From an uncultured Oscillospiraceae bacterium (GTDB lineage Bacteria; Bacillota; Clostridia; Oscillospirales; Oscillospiraceae): DNA of 64,000 nt. The stretch covers positions 44,271 to 108,270 of the forward strand of contig CANQRQ010000007.1 in assembly GCA_947626315.1 (NCBI GenBank). Direction: 5' to 3'. The notes beneath the pieces are model-generated. The model had not been told where the DNA came from. It saw only the letters and a list, made by a program, of their open reading frames with translations, and ran no database searches. The first letter of the stretch is position 1, and each line of letters begins with the position of its first letter. Both the position numbers and the translations under genes were made by a program. This document shows, one piece after another, positions 1-9,179 of this stretch.

Positions 1-1
1 C

Positions 2-712
2 GGCTACTGCACGGAGTTTCCCAAGTACCGGCAGCCCTTCATCCTGGCCAACTTCAACGGCACTGCCGGGGACGTGGACGTGGTGACCCACGAGGCGGGC
101 CATGCCCTCAATGTCTGGCTCATCGCGGACAATCCCTTTTATCAGGAGCTGAGCTGCGGCGGCATGGAGACCGCCGAGACTCACTCCATGAGCATGGAGT
201 TCTTCGCCTGGCCCTATATGGACCGCTTCTTCGGCGAAAACGCCGGAAAATACCGCTTCATGCACGCCCTGGATTCCCTCTCCTTCATCCCCTACGGCAC
301 CATGGTGGACGCTTTCCAGCATATCGTTTACGAGCAGCCGGACCTGACGCCCGCCCAGCGCAACGCCGCCTGGCTGGACCTGGAGCGGCAGTTCCGCCCC
401 CACATCCACTTTGAGGGCATCCCCTATCTGGAGCAGGGCACCCGCTGGCAGTACCAGATGCATATTTTCGAGAGCCCCTTCTACTATATTGACTACTGCC
501 TGGCCCAGACGGCGGCCTTCGGCTTCCTGCTGGCCTCCCGGGAGGACTATGACGCCGCCTTTGCCAGCTATCTGCGGCTGTCCAAAACCGGCGGGGAGAA
601 GCTCTGGACGGAGCTTTTGGCGGAGGCGGGGATTCCCTCCCCCTTCACCCCCGGCGCGCTGAAGACCCTGGCCGGGCGGGTAGAGGCCCTGCTGAAGGAA
701 ATCCAGGTGTAA
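2..712 (+). CDS. M3 family oligoendopeptidase, C-terminal part (5' truncated by window edge)
   Basis: Frame is open from base 2 (GYCTEFPKYRQPFILANFNGTAGDVDVVTHEAGHALN); HEAGH zinc motif and M3 C-terminal features; the supplied start at 74 is internal. Confidence 0.9.
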   Translation, partial: GYCTEFPKYRQPFILANFNGTAGDVDVVTHEAGHALNVWLIADNPFYQELSCGGMETAETHSMSMEFFAWPYMDRFFGENAGKYRFMHALDSLSFIPYGTMVDAFQHIVYEQPDLTPAQRNAAWLDLERQFRPHIHFEGIPYLEQGTRWQYQMHIFESPFYYIDYCLAQTAAFGFLLASREDYDAAFASYLRLSKTGGEKLWTELLAEAGIPSPFTPGALKTLAGRVEALLKEIQV

Positions 713-727
713 ATACAGTCTGCACGC

Positions 728-756
728 CCCGGCGCAAAATGCGCCGGGTTTTTTTA
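728..756 (+). terminator. Rho-independent terminator after M3 peptidase
   Basis: cccggcgc-aaaat-gcgccggg followed by ttttttt. Confidence 0.85.
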
Positions 757-856
757 TTTTCCATGCAAGCAAACCGGGGTCTTTTCCGTCTAATAATCGA
801 AAAAGACCCCCGTACGGGGGATAAACAGCCCTGTACTGGGCGAACGGAGGTTTGCT

Positions 857-2998
857 ATGAAAAGATTTTTCGCGTTTTTTCTGATTCTGTCCCTGGCCCT
901 GTCCCTCTGCGCCTGCGGCAAAAAGAAGGACCCGGCCGCGCCGGAAGCGGCCCCTCTGGCGGCGGAGGGAGAACAGGGCTGGTCCGTACACTATCTCCCC
1001 CTGCCGGAGGGCATCGTGGACAGCATCGACCAGTGCGCCGACGGAAACTATATCTACCTGGCCGGCATGGGCCCGGACGGGAAGAACGCCCTGGGCCGCT
1101 ACGACGGGGAGACCTTCACCCCCTACCAGGTCCCGGAGGACCTGGAAAAATTGTCCGACTGCTTCCCCACCTCCGGCGGGGGCCTGGGTGTCCTGGGCGG
1201 GCCGGACAACTACAACTGGATCATGGAGCACAACGCTGACGAACCCTGCCCCAGAGAACTGCTGCTTTACGATGGGGAGGGCAAACTCCTCTCCCGGCAG
1301 GACCTGAGCCCCGCCCTGGAGGAGATCGGCCGCCTGGGCAAGAACGAGGTGGACGGCGGCATCGCCAATTTCATCCTTCGCAGCGTTGCCTGGTATGACG
1401 GCTGCCTGTTCCTGGCCGGGGACAGGCTGATCTTCCAGCTGGACAGCAGCCTGCAGATCCAGCGGACCTTCTCCGGGTTCGGCAACATCAGCTGTATGAT
1501 CACCGGCCCCCAGGGCCTGCTGATCCAGAGCTATTATTACGACGGGCAGGAGGACTGGGAGCAGGTCCAGCGCCTGGCTTCCGCCAACGCGGAGCCGGAA
1601 CTGCTCTTCCGCTGCCACACGCAGAACTATGAGGACGGCCTGGACCTGTTCTCCATCGGCTATACGCCGGAGGGAGAACTGCTCCTGGACATCTATAACG
1701 ACCGGATCTGCAAGGCGGCGCCCTCCAACGGCCTGGGGGAGACTTTGTTCAGCTTTTACGAGGCGGGACTGGAAAACGGCTATGTAGGCTCCGCTCTCCT
1801 CCCCTGGTCCGGAGGCTACCTGTTCCCCCACTACGGCAACGAGCTGGTCTGCCTCCAATACGGCCCCCTGCCGGAGAAGACGGTCCTCACCATGTGGATG
1901 GACAGCCCGGACCCCAACCTCCTGGACACCTATCTCCAGCGCTATAACCTCAGCGACGCGCCCTACCTGGTTCGCTCTAAGTACATCGACCGGCAGGAGG
2001 CCTCCACGGAGCTGGCCGCCGGCCGGGGGCCGGACCTGTACGCCTTCGACGGGGACGGCTTTATGGGCTGGACAGACAGCACGGTTTTTGAGGAGCTGAC
2101 TCCCTATCTGGCCGCCTCCGGCCGGAGCAAGGCGGACTTCCTCCCCTCCCTCATGGAGGCGGTGAACCCGGGGGAGGAGATGTACTCCGTGCCCCTGGGC
2201 TTCATTCTGGCCCTGTTCATCCAGAACACCGCCCTCCAGCCGGACCCTACGGCCCCCTTCTCCGCCTCCTACGCTCTGCCCCAGGTCCAGGCCGAGGAGG
2301 CCCGGGTCTTCGCCGAGAGCAGCTACACCGGCTGGCTGGATCTGTTCCCGGAGGGCTTTACCCGGGACGGTCTCTTTGACTGGCTGGCCACCGTCTACAT
2401 GGGCGCCCACCTGGACGAGGCCAAGGGCTCCTGCGATTTTGACAGCCCGGACTACGCGGCGCTCCTGGAAAACTGCGCCGCCTTTCAGAAGAGCTACGCC
2501 CCGGACAGCGCCGCCCTGGTGTACCGCTATCTGAACACCGATTCTCTGGACAGCGCCGGCTACGGCCGGACCTTCTTCGGGGAGAACTATCGCCTTGTCA
2601 ACGCCATGGCCAGCCTCTTCAGCCTGTCCACGGTCCTGGCCGTCTCCTCCGGCAGCCAGAACAAGGAGGGGGCCTGGTCCTTCATCGACTACTGCCTGTC
2701 CTCCCCCCTGGGGGCCTCCCAAAGCCAGATCTCCACCCTCAATGCCACCCTGGAGCAGCAGCTGGCGCTGCTGGCCAGCGGCAAGGGGGAATACGCGGAG
2801 GACGTGACGAGCGCGGACGTGGAGCAGTTTCGCGCCCTGCTGGAGAACACCCACGCGGTGGCAGGGGAGCACCCGGAGCTGCTGGCCATCCTGCGGGAGG
2901 AGGCCCAGCGCTTCTTCGCCGGGCAGAGCACGGCGGAAGAAGCGGCCGCCGCCTCCCAGTCCCGGGCAGCGCTCTACATGGCCGAACGCTTCGGCTAA
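857..2998 (+). CDS. Lipoprotein with N-terminal propeller-like region and C-terminal extracellular solute-binding-like domain
   Basis: Lipobox LSLCACGKKK; C-terminal half resembles ABC sugar-binding proteins (family 1-like). Confidence 0.65.
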   Translation: MKRFFAFFLILSLALSLCACGKKKDPAAPEAAPLAAEGEQGWSVHYLPLPEGIVDSIDQCADGNYIYLAGMGPDGKNALGRYDGETFTPYQVPEDLEKLSDCFPTSGGGLGVLGGPDNYNWIMEHNADEPCPRELLLYDGEGKLLSRQDLSPALEEIGRLGKNEVDGGIANFILRSVAWYDGCLFLAGDRLIFQLDSSLQIQRTFSGFGNISCMITGPQGLLIQSYYYDGQEDWEQVQRLASANAEPELLFRCHTQNYEDGLDLFSIGYTPEGELLLDIYNDRICKAAPSNGLGETLFSFYEAGLENGYVGSALLPWSGGYLFPHYGNELVCLQYGPLPEKTVLTMWMDSPDPNLLDTYLQRYNLSDAPYLVRSKYIDRQEASTELAAGRGPDLYAFDGDGFMGWTDSTVFEELTPYLAASGRSKADFLPSLMEAVNPGEEMYSVPLGFILALFIQNTALQPDPTAPFSASYALPQVQAEEARVFAESSYTGWLDLFPEGFTRDGLFDWLATVYMGAHLDEAKGSCDFDSPDYAALLENCAAFQKSYAPDSAALVYRYLNTDSLDSAGYGRTFFGENYRLVNAMASLFSLSTVLAVSSGSQNKEGAWSFIDYCLSSPLGASQSQISTLNATLEQQLALLASGKGEYAEDVTSADVEQFRALLENTHAVAGEHPELLAILREEAQRFFAGQSTAEEAAAASQSRAALYMAERFG

Positions 2999-3008
2999 AA
3001 GCCGCCAA

Positions 3009-3054
3009 AACAGGCAAGACCTCCGGCTTTCTTTCGCCGGAGGTCTTGCCTGTT
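3009..3054. terminator. Bidirectional terminator between convergent genes
   Basis: aacaggcaagacctccggc / gccggaggtcttgcctgtt perfect 19-bp inverted repeat. Confidence 0.85.
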
Positions 3055-3065
3055 CTTTTGTCTTT

Positions 3066-3956
3066 TTACCTCAATCCGATCAGGTCGCCGATCTTGTCAA
3101 AGAAGCTCTTGACGGATTCCACGACCTTTTTCACCTGCTGCACAAAGCCCACCACCTGGGTCTTGGCCTGGGAGACCTTCTGCAGCGTCCCCTGCAGCTC
3201 CTCCACCCGGGAGCGGAGCGCCTCGCCGTCCAACCCCTCCAGGGAGCGGCAAAGGGTGATCAGCTGCTGGATCTGCTTGTCGGTCAAGGTCACGTTATAG
3301 CGCCCGGCGATCTGGATGATCTGCTCCTTGATCTGCTCGTCCGTCATTTTCCGGGTCTCGTCCAGCATCATCTTCAGATCGTTGACGATGGAGGTGGAGT
3401 CCATGCTGCCGATCTCCGTGGCCAGGGAGCCGGTGATGGTCAGCTCCTGGGTGCTGACGGCCTTGGCCAGGTCGCTGAGCTTCTGACCGGTCATGTCCTC
3501 ATAGGCCTTGTAAACGCCGGTGAGGGCGGCGGTGCCGCTGACCTCAAAGGGGGCGGCCACGGCAATCCGGGCGTCCGTGATGCCCGCAGTGGCCAGGGCG
3601 CTCATATACATCTCCGCCGTGCACCAGGTGATATTGCTGGTGGTCACGTCCATGCCGGAGCCCTCCGGCGTCAGCTCCACGTAGACGCAGGAGATGGACC
3701 GGGTCCCGATAATGGACTCGTCCACATAGCCCTCCAGATAGGCCCGCTCCTCCTGGTTGGTCATGGTCAGCTCGATCACGTCTCCCCGCTTCACGCCGAA
3801 GACGCCGTACACCGCGTTGGCCTGTTCCTCGGTCAGGTCCGCGCCGATCACCGCCCGGCTCTGGTTCTCCGCGTAAGCGGCGGTGCCCAGGGAGGCGACC
3901 AGCAGAAAAATCATCAGCACAGAAAGAAATTTTTTCATTTTTCTCATTTTCTTCAT
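3066..3956 (-). CDS. DUF1002 domain-containing secreted protein
   Basis: Signal peptide; SRAVIGADLTEEQ...GVKRGDVIELTMTNQEER pattern typical of DUF1002. Confidence 0.8.
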   Translation of the reverse strand: MKKMRKMKKFLSVLMIFLLVASLGTAAYAENQSRAVIGADLTEEQANAVYGVFGVKRGDVIELTMTNQEERAYLEGYVDESIIGTRSISCVYVELTPEGSGMDVTTSNITWCTAEMYMSALATAGITDARIAVAAPFEVSGTAALTGVYKAYEDMTGQKLSDLAKAVSTQELTITGSLATEIGSMDSTSIVNDLKMMLDETRKMTDEQIKEQIIQIAGRYNVTLTDKQIQQLITLCRSLEGLDGEALRSRVEELQGTLQKVSQAKTQVVGFVQQVKKVVESVKSFFDKIGDLIGLR

Positions 3957-4112
3957 CCTTTCAGCTCTGTGTCATCTATAAGGACGCATAAGGCGTTCTT
4001 TTGTTCCATATACTCAACCGTCCTTGTCCGCCCCGCGGACGGCAGTTCAACGGTATGTTAACATAATATTTCCATAAAATAAAGTCTTTTTTGCAAATCT
4101 TAAAAAATCTTC

Positions 4113-5582
4113 ATGAATTTGTTGGGCAAGCTGAACGATTTTCTCTGGACCTGGGCCTTTCTCCCCTGTCTGCTCGTCTGCGGGCTGCTGCTGACCGTCC
4201 GCTGCCGGGCCCTCCCCTTCCGGCGCTTCGGGCTGGTCCTGCGCGTCACCCTGGGCGGAGAAGAGCAGGGGGCCGGGGGCGGCCTGAGCTCCTTCCAGGC
4301 GGCCAGCACCGCCCTGGCCGCCACGGTGGGCACCGGCAACATTGTGGGCACCGCCCAGGCCCTCGCCATGGGCGGCCCCGGGGCGGTCTTCTGGCTCTGG
4401 ATCGCGGCGGCGCTGGGCATGAGCGTCAAATACGCGGAGCTGTACCTGTGTCAGCGCTACCGGCAGCGGGACCGGCTGGGCCGCCCGGTGGGCGGGCCCA
4501 TGAGCTACATCCGCCAGGGGCTGGGCCCCCGCTTCGCCCCTCTGGCCGGGGCCTACGCCGCCCTGGCCGCCGTCTCCGCCCTGAGCATGGGAAACCTGGC
4601 CCAGATCAACACCGCCGTCTCCGCCCTGAGCGGCGCGGCAGAGCTCATCCGCCCGCTGACGGCGGAGGAGCGCTTCCTTCTGCGGCTGGCCCTGGGCTTC
4701 GGCCTGGCCCTGCTGACCGGGGTCCTCCTCTCCGGGGGTGCGGGCCGGGTGGGCCGGGCCTCGGCGCTGCTGGTCCCCCTTATGAGCCTGCTCTATCTGG
4801 GCGTGACGGCGGCGGTGGTGCTCCGGGGCATGGAAAATCTCCCCCGGGCGCTGGGGGAGATCTTCACCGGCGCTTTCCGGCCCCGGGCAGTGCTGGGGGC
4901 GGCCTCCGGCATCGGGCTGCGGGAGGCGCTGGAGTGGGGCGTCCGGCGGGGGGCCTTCTCCAATGAGGCGGGGCTGGGCTCGGCGGCCATCGCCCACGGC
5001 TCGGTGGAGGCGGCCTCTCCCGCCGTCCACGGGCTCTGGGGGATCTTTGAGGTCTTTGCCGATACCGTCGTCCTCTGCACGGCCACGGCCCTGGCCATTC
5101 TGTGCAGCGGCGTCCCCATCCCCTGGGGCAGCCGCCCCGGGCCGGAGCTGCTGGGCGCCGCCCTGGGCACCGTGTTCGGCCCCACAGGCGCGGCTCTGCT
5201 GCTGGCTGCGGCCCTCTCCCTTTTCGGCTTTTCCACGGTGACCGGCTGCTCCGTCTACGGCCTGCGCTGCCTGGAATACCTCTTTGGGGAGCGGGCGGAG
5301 GGGCCCTACCGGCTGGTCTATACGGCCTGCGTGCTGCTGGGGAGCGTCCTGTCCGCCGGGGCGGTCTGGACGGCGGCGGACACGGTCAACGTTCTGCTGT
5401 CCCTGCCCAACTTTCTGGCCCTCTTCGCCCTGTCCGGCCAGGTCTCCCGGGCGGTCCGGCGGCAGTTCTTCTCCCCGCCGGGGCTTGACAGGACCGGGAA
5501 AATGGCTTTTAATAGGAGAAGAAAACCGATGCACGGAGGAAAAAGCCATGAAAACCATCGCCAGCTTTACGGTGAACCATGA
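4113..5582 (+). CDS. Sodium:alanine (AGCS family) symporter
   Basis: Multi-TM; ATVGTGNIVGTAQALAMGGPGAVFWLW and GAFSNEAGLGSAAIAH motifs. Confidence 0.9.
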   Translation: MNLLGKLNDFLWTWAFLPCLLVCGLLLTVRCRALPFRRFGLVLRVTLGGEEQGAGGGLSSFQAASTALAATVGTGNIVGTAQALAMGGPGAVFWLWIAAALGMSVKYAELYLCQRYRQRDRLGRPVGGPMSYIRQGLGPRFAPLAGAYAALAAVSALSMGNLAQINTAVSALSGAAELIRPLTAEERFLLRLALGFGLALLTGVLLSGGAGRVGRASALLVPLMSLLYLGVTAAVVLRGMENLPRALGEIFTGAFRPRAVLGAASGIGLREALEWGVRRGAFSNEAGLGSAAIAHGSVEAASPAVHGLWGIFEVFADTVVLCTATALAILCSGVPIPWGSRPGPELLGAALGTVFGPTGAALLLAAALSLFGFSTVTGCSVYGLRCLEYLFGERAEGPYRLVYTACVLLGSVLSAGAVWTAADTVNVLLSLPNFLALFALSGQVSRAVRRQFFSPPGLDRTGKMAFNRRRKPMHGGKSHENHRQLYGEP

Positions 5583-6009
5583 CAAACTGGAAAAAGGGAT
5601 GTACGTCTCCCGGATCGACGGGGACGTGATCACCTATGACATCCGCATGAAAAAGCCCAACGGTGGGGACTATCTGTCCAACGGGGCGCTGCATACCTTT
5701 GAGCATCTCTTCGCCACCTGCGCCCGGAACAGCGCCTGGGCGGACCAGGTGCTCTACGTGGGCCCCATGGGCTGCCGCACCGGCTTCTATCTCCTTCTGC
5801 GAGACAGCGTGAGCCGGGAGCAGGCCCTCGGCCTGGCGCGGGACTGCTTCGCCTTCATCCGGGACTTTGAGGGCGTCATCCCTGGGAGCCGGCGCTGGGA
5901 GTGCGGCAATTATCAGGAGCACGACCTGCCCGGGGCCAAGGCGGTGGCACAGGATATGCTCGCCGTCCTGGCCGATTGGACCCCGGAGAAGATGCGCTAT
6001 ACGGAATAA
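5548..6009 (+). CDS. luxS: S-ribosylhomocysteine lyase
   Basis: MKTIASFTVNHDKLEKGMYVSR...TFEHLFAT...GPMGCRTGFY; HxxxH plus downstream Cys metal ligands. Confidence 0.95.
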   Translation: MKTIASFTVNHDKLEKGMYVSRIDGDVITYDIRMKKPNGGDYLSNGALHTFEHLFATCARNSAWADQVLYVGPMGCRTGFYLLLRDSVSREQALGLARDCFAFIRDFEGVIPGSRRWECGNYQEHDLPGAKAVAQDMLAVLADWTPEKMRYTE

Positions 6010-6028
6010 GCCGGCTGATAAGCCAAAG

Positions 6029-6057
6029 CCCCGCGGTGGTACTGCGGGGTTATTTTT
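6029..6057 (+). terminator. Terminator after luxS
   Basis: ccccgc...gcgggg followed by ttatttttt. Confidence 0.7.
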
Positions 6058-6091
6058 TGCCCTTATATGCCGTTTTTTGCCATTTTTTCGC

Positions 6092-6120
6092 TTGACAAGC
6101 GACGGCGGACAGGATATGCT
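6092..6120 (+). promoter_or_regulatory. Sigma-A-type promoter for the mgtE transcript
   Basis: TTGACA - 17 nt - TATGCT just downstream of the luxS terminator. Confidence 0.7.
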
Positions 6121-6161
6121 GAGCATGGCATTTGCCAAATAAATGAACAGGAGGAGACGTC

Positions 6162-6242
6162 ATGGACAGTGGAAGTAGCGGCGGCACATCAGCGGGCCGA
6201 AGTTTCTTCGCGGAGCGCCTGTGGTCTCCGCCTGCCAAATAA
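6162..6242 (+). CDS. Candidate leader peptide MDSGSSGGTSAGRSFFAERLWSPPAK upstream of mgtE
   Basis: Strong SD (aggaggagacgtcATG), lies between promoter and mgtE start, C-terminal W-S-P-P. Confidence 0.5.
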   Translation: MDSGSSGGTSAGRSFFAERLWSPPAK

Positions 6243-6310
6243 GTCGCTGAGCTTCGGTCTGCGTGTCGGCTTCCAAATCTGGACGCGTTCCAAAAGAGGA
6301 GGAATATCCG

Positions 6311-7684
6311 ATGGCAGAATACAACGCGCTCTTGAAAAAGACCCTGAAGACCCTTCTCGACGAGAAGAAGTACCCCACCCTGAAAGACATCCTGGTGACT
6401 ATGAACCCGGCGGATATCGCCGCCGTGTTCGAGGACCTGGAGGAGGAACGCATCCCGCTGCTGTTCAGGCTGCTGCCCAAGGAGCTGGCGGCGGAGTGCT
6501 TCGTGGAGATGGAGCCGGACCGGCAGGAGCTGCTGATCCGGGGCTTTTCCGATCTGGAGCTCCGGGACCTGATCGGCGAGCTGTATGTGGACGACGCCGC
6601 CGACCTGGTGGAAGAGATGCCCGCCAACGTGGTCAAGCGGATCCTCTCCCAGGCCGACCCCCAGACCCGCCGGGAGATCAACCAGATCCTGCGCTACCCG
6701 GAAAACTCCGCGGGCTCCATTATGACCACCGAGTATGTCTCTCTGCGGCCGACCATGACCGTGGCGGAGGCGATCTCCCGCATCCGAAAGACCGGGGTGG
6801 ACAAGGAGACCATCTACACCTGCTACATCACCGAGGACCGGCGGCTGCTGGGCTTCGTGACGGTCAAGGACCTGCTGCTGACGGAGGATGACGATACCCC
6901 CGTCTCCGCGGTGATGGATGAGCATGTGATCTCCGTGAGCACCATGGCCGACCAGGAAGAGGTCGCCCAGATGCTCTCCCGGTATAATTTCCTGGCCCTG
7001 CCCGTGGTGGACACCGACGGGCGGATGGTGGGCATCGTGACCTTTGACGACGCCATGGACGTGCTGGAGGAAGAAGCCACCGAGGATATGGAGATCATGG
7101 CGGCCATCACCCCTTCGGAAAAGCCCTATCTGCGCTCCAACGCCTGGGAGCTTTTCAAGCACCGCATCCCCTGGCTGATGCTGCTGATGGTCTCGGCCAC
7201 CTTTACGGGCATGATCATCACCGGCTTTGAGAGCGCCCTGGCGGCCCAGGTGGTGCTGACAGCCTTCATCCCCATGCTGATGGATACCGGCGGCAACTCC
7301 GGCTCCCAGTCCTCGGTGACGGTGATCCGCGCCCTGTCCCTGCGGGAGCTGGAATTTAAGGATCTGCCCGCCGTGATCTGGAAGGAGGTCCAGACGGCTG
7401 TGCTGTGCGGCGGCGCGTTGGCTCTTCTGTGCTTCGCGAAGATCATGCTGGTGGACAAGCTGCTGCTGGGCAGCACCGGCATCACGGCCCTCACGGCGGC
7501 GGTGGTGTGCTTCACCATGGCGGTAACGGTGCTGGTGGCCAAGGTGATCGGCTGCACGCTGCCCATGTGCGCCAAAAGGCTGGGCTTTGACCCGGCGGTC
7601 ATGGCCAGCCCCTTCATCACCACCATCGTGGACGCCCTGTCCCTGCTGGTCTATTTCGGCGTGGCGCAGGCATTGCTTTTCTAA
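6311..7684 (+). CDS. mgtE: Magnesium transporter MgtE
   Basis: MgtE N domain, CBS pair and membrane domain (MDTGGNSGSQSSVTVIRALS); SD agaggaggaatatccgATG. Confidence 0.95.
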   Translation: MAEYNALLKKTLKTLLDEKKYPTLKDILVTMNPADIAAVFEDLEEERIPLLFRLLPKELAAECFVEMEPDRQELLIRGFSDLELRDLIGELYVDDAADLVEEMPANVVKRILSQADPQTRREINQILRYPENSAGSIMTTEYVSLRPTMTVAEAISRIRKTGVDKETIYTCYITEDRRLLGFVTVKDLLLTEDDDTPVSAVMDEHVISVSTMADQEEVAQMLSRYNFLALPVVDTDGRMVGIVTFDDAMDVLEEEATEDMEIMAAITPSEKPYLRSNAWELFKHRIPWLMLLMVSATFTGMIITGFESALAAQVVLTAFIPMLMDTGGNSGSQSSVTVIRALSLRELEFKDLPAVIWKEVQTAVLCGGALALLCFAKIMLVDKLLLGSTGITALTAAVVCFTMAVTVLVAKVIGCTLPMCAKRLGFDPAVMASPFITTIVDALSLLVYFGVAQALLF

Positions 7685-7699
7685 AATATACAAAAAATA

Positions 7700-7726
7700 C
7701 CGGGGCTGCTTCAAAAGCAGCCCCGG
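7700..7726. terminator. Bidirectional terminator between mgtE and M20 peptidase
   Basis: ccggggctgctt-caa-aagcagccccgg followed by caattttt. Confidence 0.85.
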
Positions 7727-7733
7727 CAATTTT

Positions 7734-9167
7734 TCAGCACTGTTTCATCAGCCGGAGGAAGAACTCCACCGCCCGGTCGATCAGCTCCAGGCGGATGCGC
7801 TCGTTGTTGCCGTGGATCATGCCCCGCTCCTCCTTGGTCAGGTCCATGGCCGAGAAGCGGTACACCCGGTCGGACAGATCCCGGTAATGGCGGCTGTCCG
7901 AGCACTGGACCATCAGATAGGGGGAGACGATGGCCTCCGGCCAGGTGCCGGACACGGCCTGGACCACCCGCCGCCAGCCCTCGCAGTCCGTGCGGGAGAT
8001 GGGGCTGGGCTCCATGTGGTCGCCCACGCTGAGCTGGATCTCCCCGTCCTTTATGACGCCGCGCACATAGTCCACCGCGGACTGGACCGAGTCCTCCGGG
8101 TTCAGGCGCATGTTGGCCACCATGGAGACGGAGGGCGGGATCACGTTGGGCGCCTTGCTGCCGTTCATCTGGGTGAAGGCCACCGTGGTGCGCACCAGGG
8201 CGTTCAGCTCCCCGCCGCTCTTCCGGCAGAACAGGTCCAGCAGGCCGCCGAAGCACCAGAGGTTGGCGAAGAGGATCCGGTAGACGAAGCCGGAGTGCCG
8301 GCCCAAGGTGTCGAACATGTCCAGCACGGGCTTCGTCAGGTGGGCCTTGAAGGGGTGGTCCTCCACCCGGGTGCAGGCCCGAGCGAGGCGGCCCACCGGG
8401 GTGTGCGGCGCGGGGGCAGAGGCGTGCCCGCCGGCGGAGGCGAGCCTGTACTCCAGGTTCAGCATCCCCTTTTCCGCGATGCCGATCAGGGCGCAGGGCT
8501 GCTTGACGCCGGGGAACACCCCCTGGACCACCGCGCCGCCCTCGTCCACCACCAGGGCGGGGACGATTCCCCGGGCCTTGAAGGCATCCACGATATGGAC
8601 GGCCCCCCGGCCGTTCACCTCTTCCCCGCCGGAGAAGGCAAAATACACGTCGTTTTCCGGGACAAAGCCCTGCTTCAACAGTTCCTCCGCGGCGGATAAG
8701 ATACCGTTAAAGGTCACCTTGGTGTCCAGGGTGCCCCGGCCCCACAGGACGCCGTCCTCCACAATGCCGTCAAAAGGCGGTTTTATCCAGTTCTCTTCCT
8801 CCACCGGAACCACATCATAGTGGGCCATCAGGACGGCGGGCTCCCCGTCCCCTTTCCCCTTCCAGCGGAAGAGCAGGGCCCGGTCCTCCAGGCGCTCCAG
8901 CGGGCAGGCGGCCATCACATGGGGGTACAGCTTCGGCAGCAGGCCGATCAGTTTCTCAAACTCCCCGTCGTCCTCCAGCGCCGGGTCCGCGTTGGACACG
9001 GTGCGGCAGCGGACCAGCTCCGCCAGGGCCGTCCGGGCCGCCTCCCGGTCAAATTCCAGGGGCTCAGCCGGCGCGGTCTCCTGGGCCCTGGGCTTAAAGG
9101 CAGCCGCCCGGAGCAGCAGCACCGCCAGGAAGGCGGCCACGATCAGCAAAACAAGCACGGCAAGCAT
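7734..9167 (-). CDS. M20 family metallopeptidase (carboxypeptidase S-like)
   Basis: VLMAHYDVVP, LWGRGTLDTK, GGEEVNGRGA motifs; N-terminal TM. Confidence 0.9.
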   Translation of the reverse strand: MLAVLVLLIVAAFLAVLLLRAAAFKPRAQETAPAEPLEFDREAARTALAELVRCRTVSNADPALEDDGEFEKLIGLLPKLYPHVMAACPLERLEDRALLFRWKGKGDGEPAVLMAHYDVVPVEEENWIKPPFDGIVEDGVLWGRGTLDTKVTFNGILSAAEELLKQGFVPENDVYFAFSGGEEVNGRGAVHIVDAFKARGIVPALVVDEGGAVVQGVFPGVKQPCALIGIAEKGMLNLEYRLASAGGHASAPAPHTPVGRLARACTRVEDHPFKAHLTKPVLDMFDTLGRHSGFVYRILFANLWCFGGLLDLFCRKSGGELNALVRTTVAFTQMNGSKAPNVIPPSVSMVANMRLNPEDSVQSAVDYVRGVIKDGEIQLSVGDHMEPSPISRTDCEGWRRVVQAVSGTWPEAIVSPYLMVQCSDSRHYRDLSDRVYRFSAMDLTKEERGMIHGNNERIRLELIDRAVEFFLRLMKQC

Positions 9168-9179
9168 TTCAGGCCCTCC

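Noticed and set aside
4047-5633. 528-aa minus ORF opposite the AGCS gene
   Set aside because: Antisense, Arg/Gly/Gln-rich low complexity
6120-6310. M-box riboswitch upstream of mgtE
   Set aside because: Conserved M-box core was not recognisable by eye; left for cmscan
6050-7729. 559-aa minus ORF opposite mgtE
   Set aside because: Antisense artefact; MgtE motifs on + strand are unambiguous
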